Under the pieces are notes generated by a model. That model did no database searches, was not told the DNA's origin, and saw only the letters and a program-made list of their open reading frames with translations. A program made the translations under genes and the position numbers. DNA of 63,355 bases from Bacillota bacterium (GTDB lineage: Bacteria > Bacillota > Clostridia > Oscillospirales > Ruminococcaceae), in NCBI GenBank assembly GCA_023433405.1, contig JAEZCT010000038.1:1-63355 (forward strand). The letters run 5' to 3'. Positions 26,641 to 35,929 of this stretch are shown piece by piece (position 1 is the stretch's first letter; the number at the start of each line of letters is the position of its first letter).

Positions 26641-27042
26641 TCAGAGATTTTTCGACCCGTTAATTGGTCTCGCCATACCGCCTCTGCGATAGTTGTTTTG
26701 CTGTTGGGGCTGTACCGTGGGCAGTGCGGCACCGATTTGACTGATGCTATTGGTGAGCGCAACCAAACGCGCCTGCAGCGCGCTTTTTTTGGCGATAACC
26801 GTCACCAGATTAAGTACCTGCTCCATCTCGGCAATTCGCTTTGCCATCTCGGCCTCGTACTGCGCCTTGCTCATTGCGCGGGATGCCACCTTCTGCGCCG
26901 CACCCATCTGTTCCTTGACCGCCGAGAGGGCAGCCGTTAGTTTTTGCTTGAGTTCAGGGTTCATAATTATGTTGAGTCCGCTTAGCATCTCGTCCGATTT
27001 GGATAACGCGTCGGCATATGCCGATTTAAAATCATTTTGCAT
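26641..27042 (-). CDS. Hypothetical helical protein
   Basis: A 133-residue protein, helical throughout, rich in Ala, Lys and Gln. Residues ~1-70 show a YADALSKSDEMLSGLNIIMNPELKQKL pattern. Residues ~55-80 look like a short coiled coil, and the tail (~108-133) is Gln/Asn/Arg-rich. It has no transmembrane segment or signal peptide. I do not recognise a family. The start at ATG 27042 follows AAGGAAGGTG; a longer frame to 27153 has no ribosome binding site. Confidence 0.6.
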   Translation of the reverse strand: MQNDFKSAYADALSKSDEMLSGLNIIMNPELKQKLTAALSAVKEQMGAAQKVASRAMSKAQYEAEMAKRIAEMEQVLNLVTVIAKKSALQARLVALTNSISQIGAALPTVQPQQQNNYRRGGMARPINGSKNL

Positions 27043-27310
27043 TACTAAAACACCTTCCTTATTCAATTTAAGTAAACACGCGGCAACCGCAGTTGCCTGA
27101 AAGCAATCATTGGCTCTACGCTGGCCGCAGCTTGTCACAACAGCCTTCGGCAATCATTCCATAGTATGCCGTTTCCTGATCGGTTGGTATATGAAATCCA
27201 AATATCTTCTGTTTTAGCTTGACTCACGTCTTGGAGCGGTGCTTTCTTTAGCCTACTAATGCGTTTCATAGACTAAACACGGCCTTAACTCAAACAATAC
27301 AAAAAGATAC

Positions 27311-27339
27311 TTGATTTTTGACAGGATGATTGATATAAT
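27311..27339 (+). promoter_or_regulatory. Promoter of the hemolysin III family gene
   Basis: TTGATT (27311-27316) and TATAAT (27334-27339) are separated by 17 bp. The transcript would start about 60 bp before the gene at 27408. The rest of the 27043-27407 gap shows nothing else. Confidence 0.7.
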
Positions 27340-27407
27340 AAAGCCAACACATAGTTTTGATTACTAGATATCGTATTATTGTTTACTTTTAGGGGGTTTC
27401 TTTAATT

Positions 27408-28052
27408 ATGTATAACAGGGCTAATGATAAGGTTAGCTTTTTAACGCACTATATCGGTGCGCTTATGAGCGGCGCAGGAATTGTTTTGCTTATGATAAAG
27501 CCGTTTTTTATACCGGAAATTACTGCCCGGCAGCTTGTGGCGGCACTAATTTTCGGCCTTGCCTTGGTTGCGTTATACACTTCCAGCGCGGCATACCACT
27601 ACCAAAACATAGAGTCTGACCGCCGCGTTACGCTGCGCAAGCTGGATCACGCCATGATCTATGTCCTGATAGCAGGCACCTATACCCCTGTTTGTCTCGG
27701 CGTGTTTGAGCAACCCAAGGGGATCTATTTTTGCCTTGGATTATGGGCGGCGGCCTTTGCCGGAATGGCCTTTAAGGTTCTGTGGATTGACTGCCCGCGG
27801 ATAATCTCAGTAATTCTTTACCTAGCCATGGGCTGGTCGATTATTCTGGATATTCCTTCTATCGCACGTTTCCCCTTTGGCGGACGGCTGTTTTTAATCC
27901 TTGGCGGCTTATTTTACACCATCGGAGCAGTAATTTATGGAATGAAACGCCCGAACTTCGGCAAACGATTCGGCTTTCATGAGCTGTTTCATATCTTTGT
28001 AATGCTGGGAAGTCTCATGCACTTTTTGATGGTTTACCTTTATATCCTGTAG
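27408..28052 (+). CDS. Hemolysin III family membrane protein (TrhA/PAQR)
   Basis: A 214-residue protein with seven hydrophobic helices. It has the conserved PAQR metal-site pieces: SSAAYHY after TM2, KLDHAMIYVLIAGTYTP at TM3, and FHELFHIFVMLGSLMHF at the last helix, which supply Asp and His ligands for zinc. Bacterial TrhA proteins affect membrane lipid homeostasis; the older hemolysin label is historical. It is a single gene with its own promoter. Confidence 0.92.
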   Translation: MYNRANDKVSFLTHYIGALMSGAGIVLLMIKPFFIPEITARQLVAALIFGLALVALYTSSAAYHYQNIESDRRVTLRKLDHAMIYVLIAGTYTPVCLGVFEQPKGIYFCLGLWAAAFAGMAFKVLWIDCPRIISVILYLAMGWSIILDIPSIARFPFGGRLFLILGGLFYTIGAVIYGMKRPNFGKRFGFHELFHIFVMLGSLMHFLMVYLYIL

Positions 28053-28058
28053 CTCCAA

Positions 28059-28295
28059 TGCTAATATCCGATTTGTAGGAGTATAGTGTATAATGCATAA
28101 TGCATAAAATTATGTGATACTAATATCCGATTTAAAAGAGTATAAAAATCAAGTGAAAAGCTTCAATTTATGGGTTTTCACGCGGATTTTTATCGACTCT
28201 TTTTGAGGAGATTAGTATGATAAGCCCTGATTTATGGGTTTCCACGCGAATTTCTATCTGCAATTATGCGTTTATTGATGGGATTCGCATTAGTA
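28059..28295. repeat. Older family B-like element with a nested insertion
   Basis: The outer ends TGCTAATATCCGATTTG (28059-28075) and GGATTCGCATTAGTA (28281-28295) resemble family B termini. The right arm matches the reverse complement of the 48774-48874 copy (AAGCCCTG.TTTATGGG..T.CACGCG.AT). A 100-bp element (28118-28217) interrupts it. Confidence 0.6.
28118..28217. repeat. Family B MITE-like element, nested copy
   Basis: Exactly 100 bp and nearly identical to 8619-8718, from TACTAATATCCG to GAGGAGATTAGTA. It is flanked by TGA at 28115-28117 and 28218-28220. Confidence 0.85.
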
Positions 28296-28353
28296 TTATA
28301 CGCAAACAGTATCAAACGTTAAACTGCTTACTTCTTTTATTCTTTACTCAATT

Positions 28354-28392
28354 GAACGGGAGCCGCTTCGCGATGCGAAGCGGCTCCCGTTC
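28354..28392. terminator. Bidirectional terminator
   Basis: A perfect 18-bp stem (GAACGGGAGCCGCTTCGC and its complement) with a 3-base loop, between the convergent TrhA and M18 peptidase genes. T-runs are weak on both sides. Confidence 0.75.
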
Positions 28393-28468
28393 GTTTAGCC
28401 CTAAACCTTTTTTATCTTCATCGTTATAAGCGTGAAGCGGCAAGTTTCCTTTTATTCGGTATAATTTT

Positions 28469-29878
28469 TTATTGAGCGGATAAAAATTCCACGAAGGCGC
28501 GGTAAGCACTGTACACGTCAACCTTGGAGACAACCTCCATGGGTGCGTGCATGGAAATAACCGGTACACCCACGTCAACCACATCTACGTTAAGACCCGC
28601 GATATACTTGGCAACGGTGCCGCCGCCGCCCACATCCACCTTACCCAGCTCGCCAATCTGCCACAGCACCTTCTGCCGGTCAAACAGGGAGCGAATCTCG
28701 CCGAAAAACTCCGCCGAGCAATCGGAGGTGCCCGCTTTTCCCCGTGAGCCCGTATACTTGGTGACACAAACGCCGTAATTAAGGTAGGCGCAGTTACGAC
28801 GATCCAGAACATCGGGGAAGGTTGGGTCAAACGCCGCGTTAACATCGGCAGAAAGGCACTTGGAGACACTGAGCACTGTGCGGTCGTTGGTTCCGTATGC
28901 CTCGGCAAGGTCTGCGACAAAATAGCGCAGGTATGCCGAATCCAGACCGGTGTTGCCCTCGCTGCCTGTTTCCTCCTTATCCGCAAGAATGGTCACGCTG
29001 GTGTAGGCGGGCTTTTTGCAGTCTATGGCTGCCATCAGCGCGGTGTAGGCGCAAACCCTGTCATCATGACCATAGCCGCCAATCATGCTGCGGTCAAAGC
29101 CAAGGTCCCGGCAGCGACCAGCGGGGACTGCCTCAAGCTCTGCGGAGAGCAGGTCCTCCTCCACAATCCCGTATTTTTCATGCAGAATATTTAAAATACT
29201 TAGTTTGACAAGCTCGCTGGCCTTATCATCCCGGAATGGCATACTTCCAACCAGAATATTAAGCTCCTCGCCCTTGATACCCTGATGCAGCGGGCGCTTC
29301 ATCTGCTCCTCGGCCAAATGGATTAAAAGATCTGTAACGCAGAAAATGGGGTCGTTGTCATCCTCACCCACCGAAACCTTCACCAGCGTGCCGTCCCGGC
29401 GAACAACCACGCCGTGAAGGGCGAGGGGAACCGCTGTCCACTGGTATTTTTTTATACCGCCGTAATAGTGCGTTTTGAGCAGCGCAAGCTGTGCCTCCTC
29501 ATATAAGGGGCGCTGCTTTAAATCCAGCCTTGGGCTGTCGATGTGGGCCGCGTTAATGCGCACACCCTTCTCTATGGGCTCGGTGCCGATGGTCGCGAGG
29601 ATGATTGCCTTGCCGCGGTTAACCATGTACACCTTTTCACCCGCCGCATAGCGCTTGCCCGGCACAAACTCCACAAAGCCGTGTTCCCTGGCACGCATGA
29701 CGGTTTCCTCCACCGCCTCCCGCTCGGTCTTAGAAGCGTCTAAATATCGCTTGTAATCCTCACTGAAGGTGATTGCCTTTTCAAGCTCCTCCTCACTAAG
29801 CACCAGACCTCCGTGCTTTTTGTCCTCAAACAGCTTTTCTTTGAGCTGTTCGGCCGCGCTTTTCTTACTTTCGTCCAT
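28469..29878 (-). CDS. M18-family metallo-aminopeptidase
   Basis: A 469-residue zinc aminopeptidase of the aspartyl aminopeptidase family (tetrahedral TET type). Metal and catalytic elements are AAHIDSPRLDLK (His and Asp, residues ~107-118), GYGHDDRVCAY (bridging Asp), KEETGSEG (catalytic Glu-Glu) and SMHAPMEV near the C-terminus (last His). It releases N-terminal residues from cytoplasmic peptides. The length matches the clostridial members. Confidence 0.93.
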   Translation of the reverse strand: MDESKKSAAEQLKEKLFEDKKHGGLVLSEEELEKAITFSEDYKRYLDASKTEREAVEETVMRAREHGFVEFVPGKRYAAGEKVYMVNRGKAIILATIGTEPIEKGVRINAAHIDSPRLDLKQRPLYEEAQLALLKTHYYGGIKKYQWTAVPLALHGVVVRRDGTLVKVSVGEDDNDPIFCVTDLLIHLAEEQMKRPLHQGIKGEELNILVGSMPFRDDKASELVKLSILNILHEKYGIVEEDLLSAELEAVPAGRCRDLGFDRSMIGGYGHDDRVCAYTALMAAIDCKKPAYTSVTILADKEETGSEGNTGLDSAYLRYFVADLAEAYGTNDRTVLSVSKCLSADVNAAFDPTFPDVLDRRNCAYLNYGVCVTKYTGSRGKAGTSDCSAEFFGEIRSLFDRQKVLWQIGELGKVDVGGGGTVAKYIAGLNVDVVDVGVPVISMHAPMEVVSKVDVYSAYRAFVEFLSAQ

Positions 29879-30125
29879 ACTGTTTACCTATCCTTTCCTG
29901 TTGCCCTGTGCCATTGCGACAACGCCGTGATGGCACAGAGCCGCTAAAGTGTCATGAATACCATTCCCGTTTAAAGCAATATTCCATTTAGCAGGGTGAG
30001 GTTTTTAAACGGGATTGATATAGGCTGTCTATCGTTGCAGCGCAAAGCGTACCCGGGAAAGCTGCCCGTCGTTTTTTGCTCCAAAGACACTAATTGTAAA
30101 CGCTTATTACTTAGGTCGCGCATTG

Positions 30126-30719
30126 CTACAGCATTTCTTCATAGACTGTCAGCGCCTTTTCCACCTTATACACATAATGCGCCGTATCGCTGTAGGGAAT
30201 TGTATCGAGATGGACGCCGTCACTGGAATAGGTCTCATCCTTAAGCCATCCGGACACACGGTTAATTCCGGCATGGTATGCGCAGAGCACATTCTGCCTA
30301 TCCTCAAATCGGCGGGTCAGATAGCCAAGCAGGTAGGTGCCATAACGGATGTTGGTTTCGGGGTCGTACATCGCGTCAAAGGTAACCTCATCGGGATCCC
30401 CAAGCTTTCCCTTCACCCAATCAAAGGTAATCTCGGTAAGCTGCATCAGCCCGCGGGCACCAACGCGGGATTTCGCGTCGGGCTGAAACCTGCTCTCGGT
30501 GTAGATGACGGCGTAAACAAGGGGCTGTGCCACGCCGTGATCCTGGGCGTAGCGAGTAACCATATCCTCATATTTTAAGGGATACACCGTTCTTTTATAG
30601 TAGGCGGAGCGCAAAAACAGCATAACCGCCGCGCTGACCAGCATGATGACTACACAAACAGCCATGAGGATTTTCAGTCCTGTTTTACCGCGCATTGCGC
30701 CGCTTCTTTGCACTACCAT
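30126..30719 (-). CDS. Membrane-anchored lytic transglycosylase (Slt-type)
   Basis: A 197-residue protein with one N-terminal transmembrane helix (residues ~15-37) and an extracellular SLT lysozyme-like domain. The catalytic Glu lies in VYAVIYTESRFQPDAKS, followed by the family motif GARGLMQLTEIT and later NIRYGTYLLGYL and CAYHAG. It cleaves peptidoglycan between MurNAc and GlcNAc. ATG 30719 follows GAAAGGAA; the frame to 30800 lacks a ribosome binding site. It follows coaE by 55 bp in a housekeeping operon. Confidence 0.9.
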   Translation of the reverse strand: MVVQRSGAMRGKTGLKILMAVCVVIMLVSAAVMLFLRSAYYKRTVYPLKYEDMVTRYAQDHGVAQPLVYAVIYTESRFQPDAKSRVGARGLMQLTEITFDWVKGKLGDPDEVTFDAMYDPETNIRYGTYLLGYLTRRFEDRQNVLCAYHAGINRVSGWLKDETYSSDGVHLDTIPYSDTAHYVYKVEKALTVYEEML

Positions 30720-30774
30720 TATTATGCCATTCCTTTCCCGAAATACCAGCGCTAATAAGAGCCGTTTTCGGAGG

Positions 30775-31380
30775 TTATTCCCCCTTGGTAATACGCGCAA
30801 GCCATTGCATCAGGGGGGCGCAGTCGGGGTAAGCACCCGTGTTATAAAGGACAAAATCCGCCCGGTCTGTGTAGAAAGAGTCCTTCTTCTGCGCGCTCAT
30901 ACGCAACAGTGCCTTCTCCCGGGTAAGCCCATCCCGCCGCATAATGCGGTCAAGACGCTGCTCCCAGGGTGCCATCACCACAAATATTGCGTCGCAGATG
31001 CTGTTCGCGCCGCTTTCAAACAGGGTGGGAGCGTCCAGAATCACCGCCGCTTCCCCCGCCTCACCAAGGCGGACAATTTGCCGGCTGACCTCCCCGATGA
31101 TATCGGGGTAGATGATGCCCTCTAGCAGCGCGCGCTTTTGCTCATCGGCAAAAACGACGGCTCCCAGTGCCGTGCGATTAAGCGCACCGTTTGCGTTTAA
31201 TATACCCATGCCAAAAATCTCGGTTAGCTTCTCTAGGCAGGGCGTGCCAGGCTCCACCACCTGCCGCGCAACAATATCCGCGTCGATGACCGGATATCCA
31301 CCGTCCCGCACGATGCGCGAAACGGTGGTCTTGCCCGCTCCCGTGGGTCCGGTAAGACCTATCACCATCGGTTTTGTCAA
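30775..31380 (-). CDS. coaE: Dephospho-CoA kinase
   Basis: A 201-residue P-loop kinase performing the last step of CoA synthesis. Walker A is GLTGPTGAGKTTVS at the N-terminus, followed by VIDADIVARQVVEPG and LDAPTLFESG typical of CoaE, and a lid region RMSAQ. I start at TTG 31380, six bases after GGGGGTG. ATG 31368 is a possible alternative. It lies between the Sua5 gene and the transglycosylase. Confidence 0.92.
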   Translation of the reverse strand: MTKPMVIGLTGPTGAGKTTVSRIVRDGGYPVIDADIVARQVVEPGTPCLEKLTEIFGMGILNANGALNRTALGAVVFADEQKRALLEGIIYPDIIGEVSRQIVRLGEAGEAAVILDAPTLFESGANSICDAIFVVMAPWEQRLDRIMRRDGLTREKALLRMSAQKKDSFYTDRADFVLYNTGAYPDCAPLMQWLARITKGE

Positions 31381-31402
31381 AGCGCGCACCCCCAAAAAAG
31401 TA

Positions 31403-32464
31403 TCACGGTTGCCCGCAATGATTTTGCAGGCTTATTTTCTCAAAGCCGGCGGCACGCAAAAGACGATTGTACACCGCAAGGCCCACCCCCTCCGGCTTGG
31501 GAGCGTGGGCGTAAACCATGCGCGCACCCCGCCGATCCAACTCCCGCAGCGCATCAAACAGCCGATTCGCCTGGGAAGCCGCGTCAAACGCAGAACCATA
31601 TTCCACATAATCGGTAGTAAGCCTTGCGGTATCCTCCGCAAAGCATAGGGCGAAAATCCCGTTATTCTTGTTTGCGTATTCACAAAACGCGTCGCTCGCC
31701 GCCTCTATCATAATAATTTTGGCCTTTGGGGCATAGTGCTTGTATTTCATGCCGGGCGAGGCCGCCTTGGCGGTATCCGCGACCCGATGAAGCACACCGC
31801 TATCCACCCGCACCGCACCGATAACACGCTCCAGCTCCTCTTTGGTAATCCCGCCCGGCCGCAGCAAGGACGGCTCTCCCACCAGCGAAATTACTGTGGA
31901 TTCAAGGCCTACCGAGCATGCACCGCCATCGATAATCATAGGGATTCTACCCTTTAGGTCGTCGTAAACATGTGCCGCCGTTGTGGGGCTTGGGCTGCCG
32001 GAAAGGTTCGCGGAGGGCGCTGCCAGAGGTACCCCAGCCGCCCGTATTAGTGCGCGTGCGACGGGGTGAGACGGCATACGCACCGCAACTGTATCAAGCC
32101 CCGCGCTGACTATGGAGGGTACAAGGGCGGAACGGGGCAGAATCATCGTTAACGGGCCGGGCCAAAAGGCCCGAGCCAAGACCTGCGCCTCCTTGGGTAT
32201 CTCTGCCGTCAGCGGCGCAAGTCCCTCACTGTCCGCGATGTGAACAATCAGGGGGTTATCCTGCGGCCTACCCTTTGCGGCAAATATACCAGCCACTGCC
32301 TGCTCATTCAGCGCGTTAGCTGCCAGACCATAAACCGTCTCTGTGGGGATGGCGCATAGGCCGCCACTGCGAAGCAGCTCCCCTGCCTCCTCCAGCAGGG
32401 CGTATTCGGGGCTTACGGGGTCTATCGCAATCAGTCGCGTTATCATTTTTACATCCATTTGCAT
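31403..32464 (-). CDS. Threonylcarbamoyl-AMP synthase (Sua5 type)
   Basis: A 353-residue enzyme making threonylcarbamoyl-AMP for the t6A37 modification of ANN-decoding tRNAs. The YrdC domain (residues ~15-215) shows IPTETVYGLAANA, KGRPQDNPL and APSANLSGSPSPT. A linker around SPGMKYKHYAP leads to the Sua5 C-terminal domain (~240-353), so this is the two-domain Sua5 form rather than short TsaC. ATG 32464 follows GGAAAGAG. Its start overlaps no other gene but lies 17 bp after the prfA stop. Confidence 0.93.
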   Translation of the reverse strand: MQMDVKMITRLIAIDPVSPEYALLEEAGELLRSGGLCAIPTETVYGLAANALNEQAVAGIFAAKGRPQDNPLIVHIADSEGLAPLTAEIPKEAQVLARAFWPGPLTMILPRSALVPSIVSAGLDTVAVRMPSHPVARALIRAAGVPLAAPSANLSGSPSPTTAAHVYDDLKGRIPMIIDGGACSVGLESTVISLVGEPSLLRPGGITKEELERVIGAVRVDSGVLHRVADTAKAASPGMKYKHYAPKAKIIMIEAASDAFCEYANKNNGIFALCFAEDTARLTTDYVEYGSAFDAASQANRLFDALRELDRRGARMVYAHAPKPEGVGLAVYNRLLRAAGFEKISLQNHCGQP

Positions 32465-32480
32465 TGATGCTCTTTCCGGC

Positions 32481-33560
32481 TTAGGCATCCTCACCCGCGG
32501 CCTTGAGCTTTTCGGTTTGATCGTAGGTTGTTAAAGCGTCCACCAGCTCGTCGATGTCGCCGTTTAGGATTTCTTCTATCCGGTAAAGGGTCAGACCGAT
32601 GCGATGATCGGTTACGCGTCCCTGCGGGTAATTATAGGTGCGAATGCGTTCGGAGCGGTCGCCGGTGCCTACCTGAGAGCGGCGCTCGGCGGCGATTTCG
32701 CTTGCCTGCGCACGTTGCTTTTCCTCAAGAAGTCTGGAGCGCAGAATTTTCATGGCCTTATCCTTATTCTTGTGCTGGCTGCGCTCGTCCTGACACTCTA
32801 CCGCAAGCCCCGTGGGGATATGAACGATACGGATGGCGGACTCTGTTTTGTTAACGTGCTGACCGCCCGCGCCGCTGGCCCGGCAGGTGGTAATCTGCAA
32901 GTCGCCGGGGGCAATCTCCAGCTCGACCTCCTCCGCCTCAGGAAGCACCGCCACGGTAACCGTGGAGGTGTGAATGCGCCCCTGGGTCTCGGTCTCGGGC
33001 ACGCGCTGTACGCGGTGTACCCCGCTTTCGTATTTGTAGCGGGAATAGGCGCAATCGCCCTCTACGTTGATGCTGACCTCCTTAATGCCGCCAAGCTCGG
33101 TTTCGTTAATGTTGAGAATCTCCCACTTAAAGCGCTTCTGCTCGGCGTACATCGTATACATGCGCATCAGAGAATTGGCAAACAGCGCGGCTTCCTCACC
33201 GCCCGCGCCGCCGCGTATCTCGATAATTACATTCTTGTCGTCGTTGGGATCTCTGGGCAGAAGCAGCAGACGCAGCTCCTCCGACGCGGACTCGAGGGTG
33301 CTTTTGCCCTCCTCATATTGCTCCTCTACCATCGAACGGAAGTCCTTATCGAGACCGCCCGCGTCGAGCATTTCCTTGGCTTCCTCCATCTCCTCCTTTG
33401 CGCGGATAAACTCTCGGTATTTGTCCACGATGGGGGTGAGCGATTTATATTCCTTCATCAGAGTCTTGTAGCTTTCCTGATCGTTAACCACATTGGGATC
33501 CATCAGACGCTGATTAATCTCCTCGTAGCGTTCTTCCACAAAATTAAGTTTATCAAACAT
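32481..33560 (-). CDS. prfA: Peptide chain release factor 1
   Basis: A 359-residue RF-1, which reads UAA/UAG and releases the peptide. The catalytic GGQ loop is in ASGAGGQHVNKTESAIRIVHIPTGL (residues ~220-245). The RF-1-type stop recognition loop lies just before, in the PETETQGRIHTSTVTVAVLPEAEE segment. ATG 33560 matches the family start MFDKL. It is followed by sua5, coaE and a transglycosylase gene on the same strand. Confidence 0.97.
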   Translation of the reverse strand: MFDKLNFVEERYEEINQRLMDPNVVNDQESYKTLMKEYKSLTPIVDKYREFIRAKEEMEEAKEMLDAGGLDKDFRSMVEEQYEEGKSTLESASEELRLLLLPRDPNDDKNVIIEIRGGAGGEEAALFANSLMRMYTMYAEQKRFKWEILNINETELGGIKEVSINVEGDCAYSRYKYESGVHRVQRVPETETQGRIHTSTVTVAVLPEAEEVELEIAPGDLQITTCRASGAGGQHVNKTESAIRIVHIPTGLAVECQDERSQHKNKDKAMKILRSRLLEEKQRAQASEIAAERRSQVGTGDRSERIRTYNYPQGRVTDHRIGLTLYRIEEILNGDIDELVDALTTYDQTEKLKAAGEDA

Positions 33561-33654
33561 TTTACAGCCATGCCTTTCCCTATTGAGTCGCCGCGCGAGC
33601 AATTACGCGCGTGTTTTACTGTGCCTAAAGGAACCCCGTTCCGTTTTTGCCGCG

Positions 33655-33843
33655 TCACTGTTCGGGTTCACGGATGATACGCTTGATGTTCTTTTCAATC
33701 TTTGAACGCGCCACCAGTACCTCGCGCCCGCACTTGACACAACGTATCCGAAAATCCATGCCCGAGCGGGTGACGAGAAAGCGTTTCTCGCCGCAGGGGT
33801 GGTTTTTTTTCATCTCAAGGATGTCGCCGGGTCTTACGTCCAC
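33655..33843 (-). CDS. DUF951 family small protein
   Basis: A 62-residue basic protein with a CGE...CVKCGR zinc-ribbon-like Cys pattern (PCGEKRF and RIRCVKCGREVLV). This matches the short DUF951 proteins found across Firmicutes, whose function is not established. The start is GTG 33843, seven bases after GGAGGA. It lies directly upstream of prfA on the same strand. Confidence 0.88.
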   Translation of the reverse strand: MDVRPGDILEMKKNHPCGEKRFLVTRSGMDFRIRCVKCGREVLVARSKIEKNIKRIIREPEQ

Positions 33844-34068
33844 AGCCGCTTCCTCCGTCCGCAGTTTCCATAATAATGGTCAATATATTATACCACCTTC
33901 AAGGCCTATAAATCAAATATTTTCCCTTATTCGGTTTTTTGACGCCGTAAAACTTAATTGCAAGCAGTGCCGTTTACATGGATTGCCATAGTAAAGCGCG
34001 AGCTGCAGGGCAAAATATGCTGTATGGAAGAGGTCCGAAATACGGACTGAAATATCAGGAGGTAGCAT

Positions 34069-34422
34069 ATGGATATTCTGATCAGATCAAACTTTCCTCG
34101 CGTTGAGGCGGCTGAGGCATGTGTTAAGCGTATTCGTGAGGCAAACTGCCCGGTTATCGAAATCCGGCTGATTCCTCCCGAACGCGGGGGCGGAGACTTT
34201 CGTCCCAGCATTCTGCCAATTATTAACTCTGTCTCTCCCGGCTCGGTTGGGTACGGCGGCGGCTTGTTCGCGCCACTGGTTAATATGGACACCGACCGGG
34301 GAGGCGGCGAAGACCTTCGCAGTGCAGAAGCGGTTGTGGAGATTGTGGCAAAGCCATATGCGGAGGAGCAGATTCGCGCCATTATTGTAAACGCGGGCGG
34401 CACGCACACTACAGTATACTGA
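34069..34422 (+). CDS. Small uncharacterised protein with Gly-rich centre
   Basis: A 117-residue soluble protein. The opening IRSNFPRVEAAEACVKRIREANCPVIEIRLIP looks like the beta-alpha-beta start of YflT/general stress 17M domains, though I cannot confirm that family. A Gly-rich segment (residues ~40-70 and ~78-85) links to a helix and a final strand ending GGTHTTVY. AGGAGGT lies eight bases before the ATG, so translation is likely. An antisense frame here has no ribosome binding site. Confidence 0.65.
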   Translation: MDILIRSNFPRVEAAEACVKRIREANCPVIEIRLIPPERGGGDFRPSILPIINSVSPGSVGYGGGLFAPLVNMDTDRGGGEDLRSAEAVVEIVAKPYAEEQIRAIIVNAGGTHTTVY

Positions 34423-34912
34423 TACTCACCCTTGCCTAATAATCGTTTTATCTATGGTTTATTGACTTTAAACAGGTTAGTTCACCGCACCTTTATAGGC
34501 AAGAGATTATGTTCGTTCGGTAATAAACAAGAAACAGAAGCCTTTATTGCAAGAATAGTATGACAGCCACTCAAACGCTAACAAAACCGGCGTGTTTCTT
34601 TGCGCCAACAGGCGGCTCTTTTTAAAACGGGAGTAGTATAATACCCCTTGCCCCGCTCATATAAATAATAGTACAACTACCGTTTTCCACGCTTACTAAT
34701 TGTTATGGCTTGCAGCGGCAACAAACTTACTGGAAGGCTCAGCCACATCAGCCCCAACCGAATAGACGGCGGTACCGCGCGGACCGCGACAACAGTGCCG
34801 ACGCAGGCTCTGCCGACGCCTTGAGGCTGCTCATGGGACCCACCTAGTTTTAATGACGCGCACTTTTTTCGGCATGGTGGCTGGGACAACAAAATGGGAG
34901 GTCTGCGACAAA
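34423..34912. other. Intergenic region without recognisable features
   Basis: 490 bases between the small protein gene and the S1 gene. Only an isolated TATAAT (34637-34642) without a convincing -35 is visible. No ORF here has a plausible ribosome binding site. Confidence 0.5.
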
Positions 34913-35854
34913 ATGAGCGGCTTTAAACCGGAGGGGCTATTATGGGACAGCGCGGAGAATCGGCAGTGGCTGAAAAGCTCCGCGTCCTTGCAGGAGGCCT
35001 ACGCGCTGGGCAAAACACTGGAGGCGCGCGCATTGGTATGCGATAACGACCACAACCTGATTGTAGAACTTGGCTGTATGCGCGGCATGATTCCCCGAGA
35101 GGAGGGGGCCATAGGCATTGCCGACGGCAGTGTGAAGGATATTGCCATCATATCACGGGTGAATAAGACCGTTTGCTTTAAGATTACAGGGTTTGCTGCC
35201 GACGCCTCCGGCGCGCCGGTAGCCATGCTCTCGCGGCGGCTTGCCCAGGAGGAGTGCGCCGAATATTATCTGTCACTGCTGCAATGCGGCGACATCCTGC
35301 CCGCCCGGGTGACGCACCTTGAGCCCTTTGGCGCGTTTGTGGACATCGGCTGCGGTATCTCCTCGCTAATTCCCATTGACAGCATTTCGGTTTCTCGCAT
35401 CATACACCCCAAGGACCGGTTTCGCACCGGGCAGGATATCTACGCGGTGGTTCGCGCCATAGACGACAGCGGGCGCATCTGCCTTTCGCACAAGGAGCTT
35501 CTGGGCACCTGGGAGGAAAACGCAGCACGTTTCGCACCGGGACAGACGGTGGCAGGCATTATCCGTTCGGTTGAGGACTATGGCGTTTTTGTGGAGCTTA
35601 CCCCAAACCTCGCGGGGCTTGCCGAGCTGAAGGGTGAGGTACGAGCCGGTCAGCACGCCAGTGTATACATAAAATCGCTGCTGCCTGAAAAGATGAAGGT
35701 AAAGCTCATCATCGTCGACGCCTTTGAGCCGGATTGCTATACGCCATCCTTTCAATACTACCTGACCAGCGGGCATATCGACCGTTTCCTGTACTCCCCC
35801 GAGGGATGCCCAAAGGTGGTGGAAACGGTATTTTGCCCCGAGGATACAGAGTAA
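34913..35854 (+). CDS. S1 RNA-binding domain protein (RpsA-like)
   Basis: A 313-residue cytoplasmic protein with tandem OB-fold S1 repeats. One degenerate repeat lies around residues 40-110, a clear one at ~125-205 (GDILPARVTHLEPFGAFVDIGCG ... RICLSHKELLGTW), and one at ~212-275 (GQTVAGIIRSVEDYGVFVELTPNLAGLAE). It resembles the shortened S1-like proteins of Clostridia, which probably bind mRNA or 30S subunits. ATG 34913 follows GGGAGGTC; the frame opens earlier at 34853 without a ribosome binding site. Confidence 0.88.
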   Translation: MSGFKPEGLLWDSAENRQWLKSSASLQEAYALGKTLEARALVCDNDHNLIVELGCMRGMIPREEGAIGIADGSVKDIAIISRVNKTVCFKITGFAADASGAPVAMLSRRLAQEECAEYYLSLLQCGDILPARVTHLEPFGAFVDIGCGISSLIPIDSISVSRIIHPKDRFRTGQDIYAVVRAIDDSGRICLSHKELLGTWEENAARFAPGQTVAGIIRSVEDYGVFVELTPNLAGLAELKGEVRAGQHASVYIKSLLPEKMKVKLIIVDAFEPDCYTPSFQYYLTSGHIDRFLYSPEGCPKVVETVFCPEDTE

Positions 35855-35890
35855 ACAACGATAATACCGCACCGCAACCATACATTTCAC

Positions 35891-35922
35891 AAAACGGCAG
35901 GCGCAATCGCGCCTGCCGTTTT
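35891..35922. terminator. Bidirectional terminator
   Basis: AAAACGGCAGGCGC-AATC-GCGCCTGCCGTTTT, a perfect 14-bp stem with A/T tracts at both ends, between the convergent S1 and flavodoxin genes. Confidence 0.92.
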
Positions 35923-35929
35923 GCATGAT

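Noticed and set aside
32604..33677. Long open frame (357 codons) antisense to prfA
   Set aside because: prfA is unmistakable on the other strand; the antisense frame is a codon-bias shadow without a ribosome binding site.
33954..34409. Antisense frame over the small 117-residue protein
   Set aside because: The plus-strand frame has AGGAGGT and a coherent sequence; the minus-strand frame has neither.
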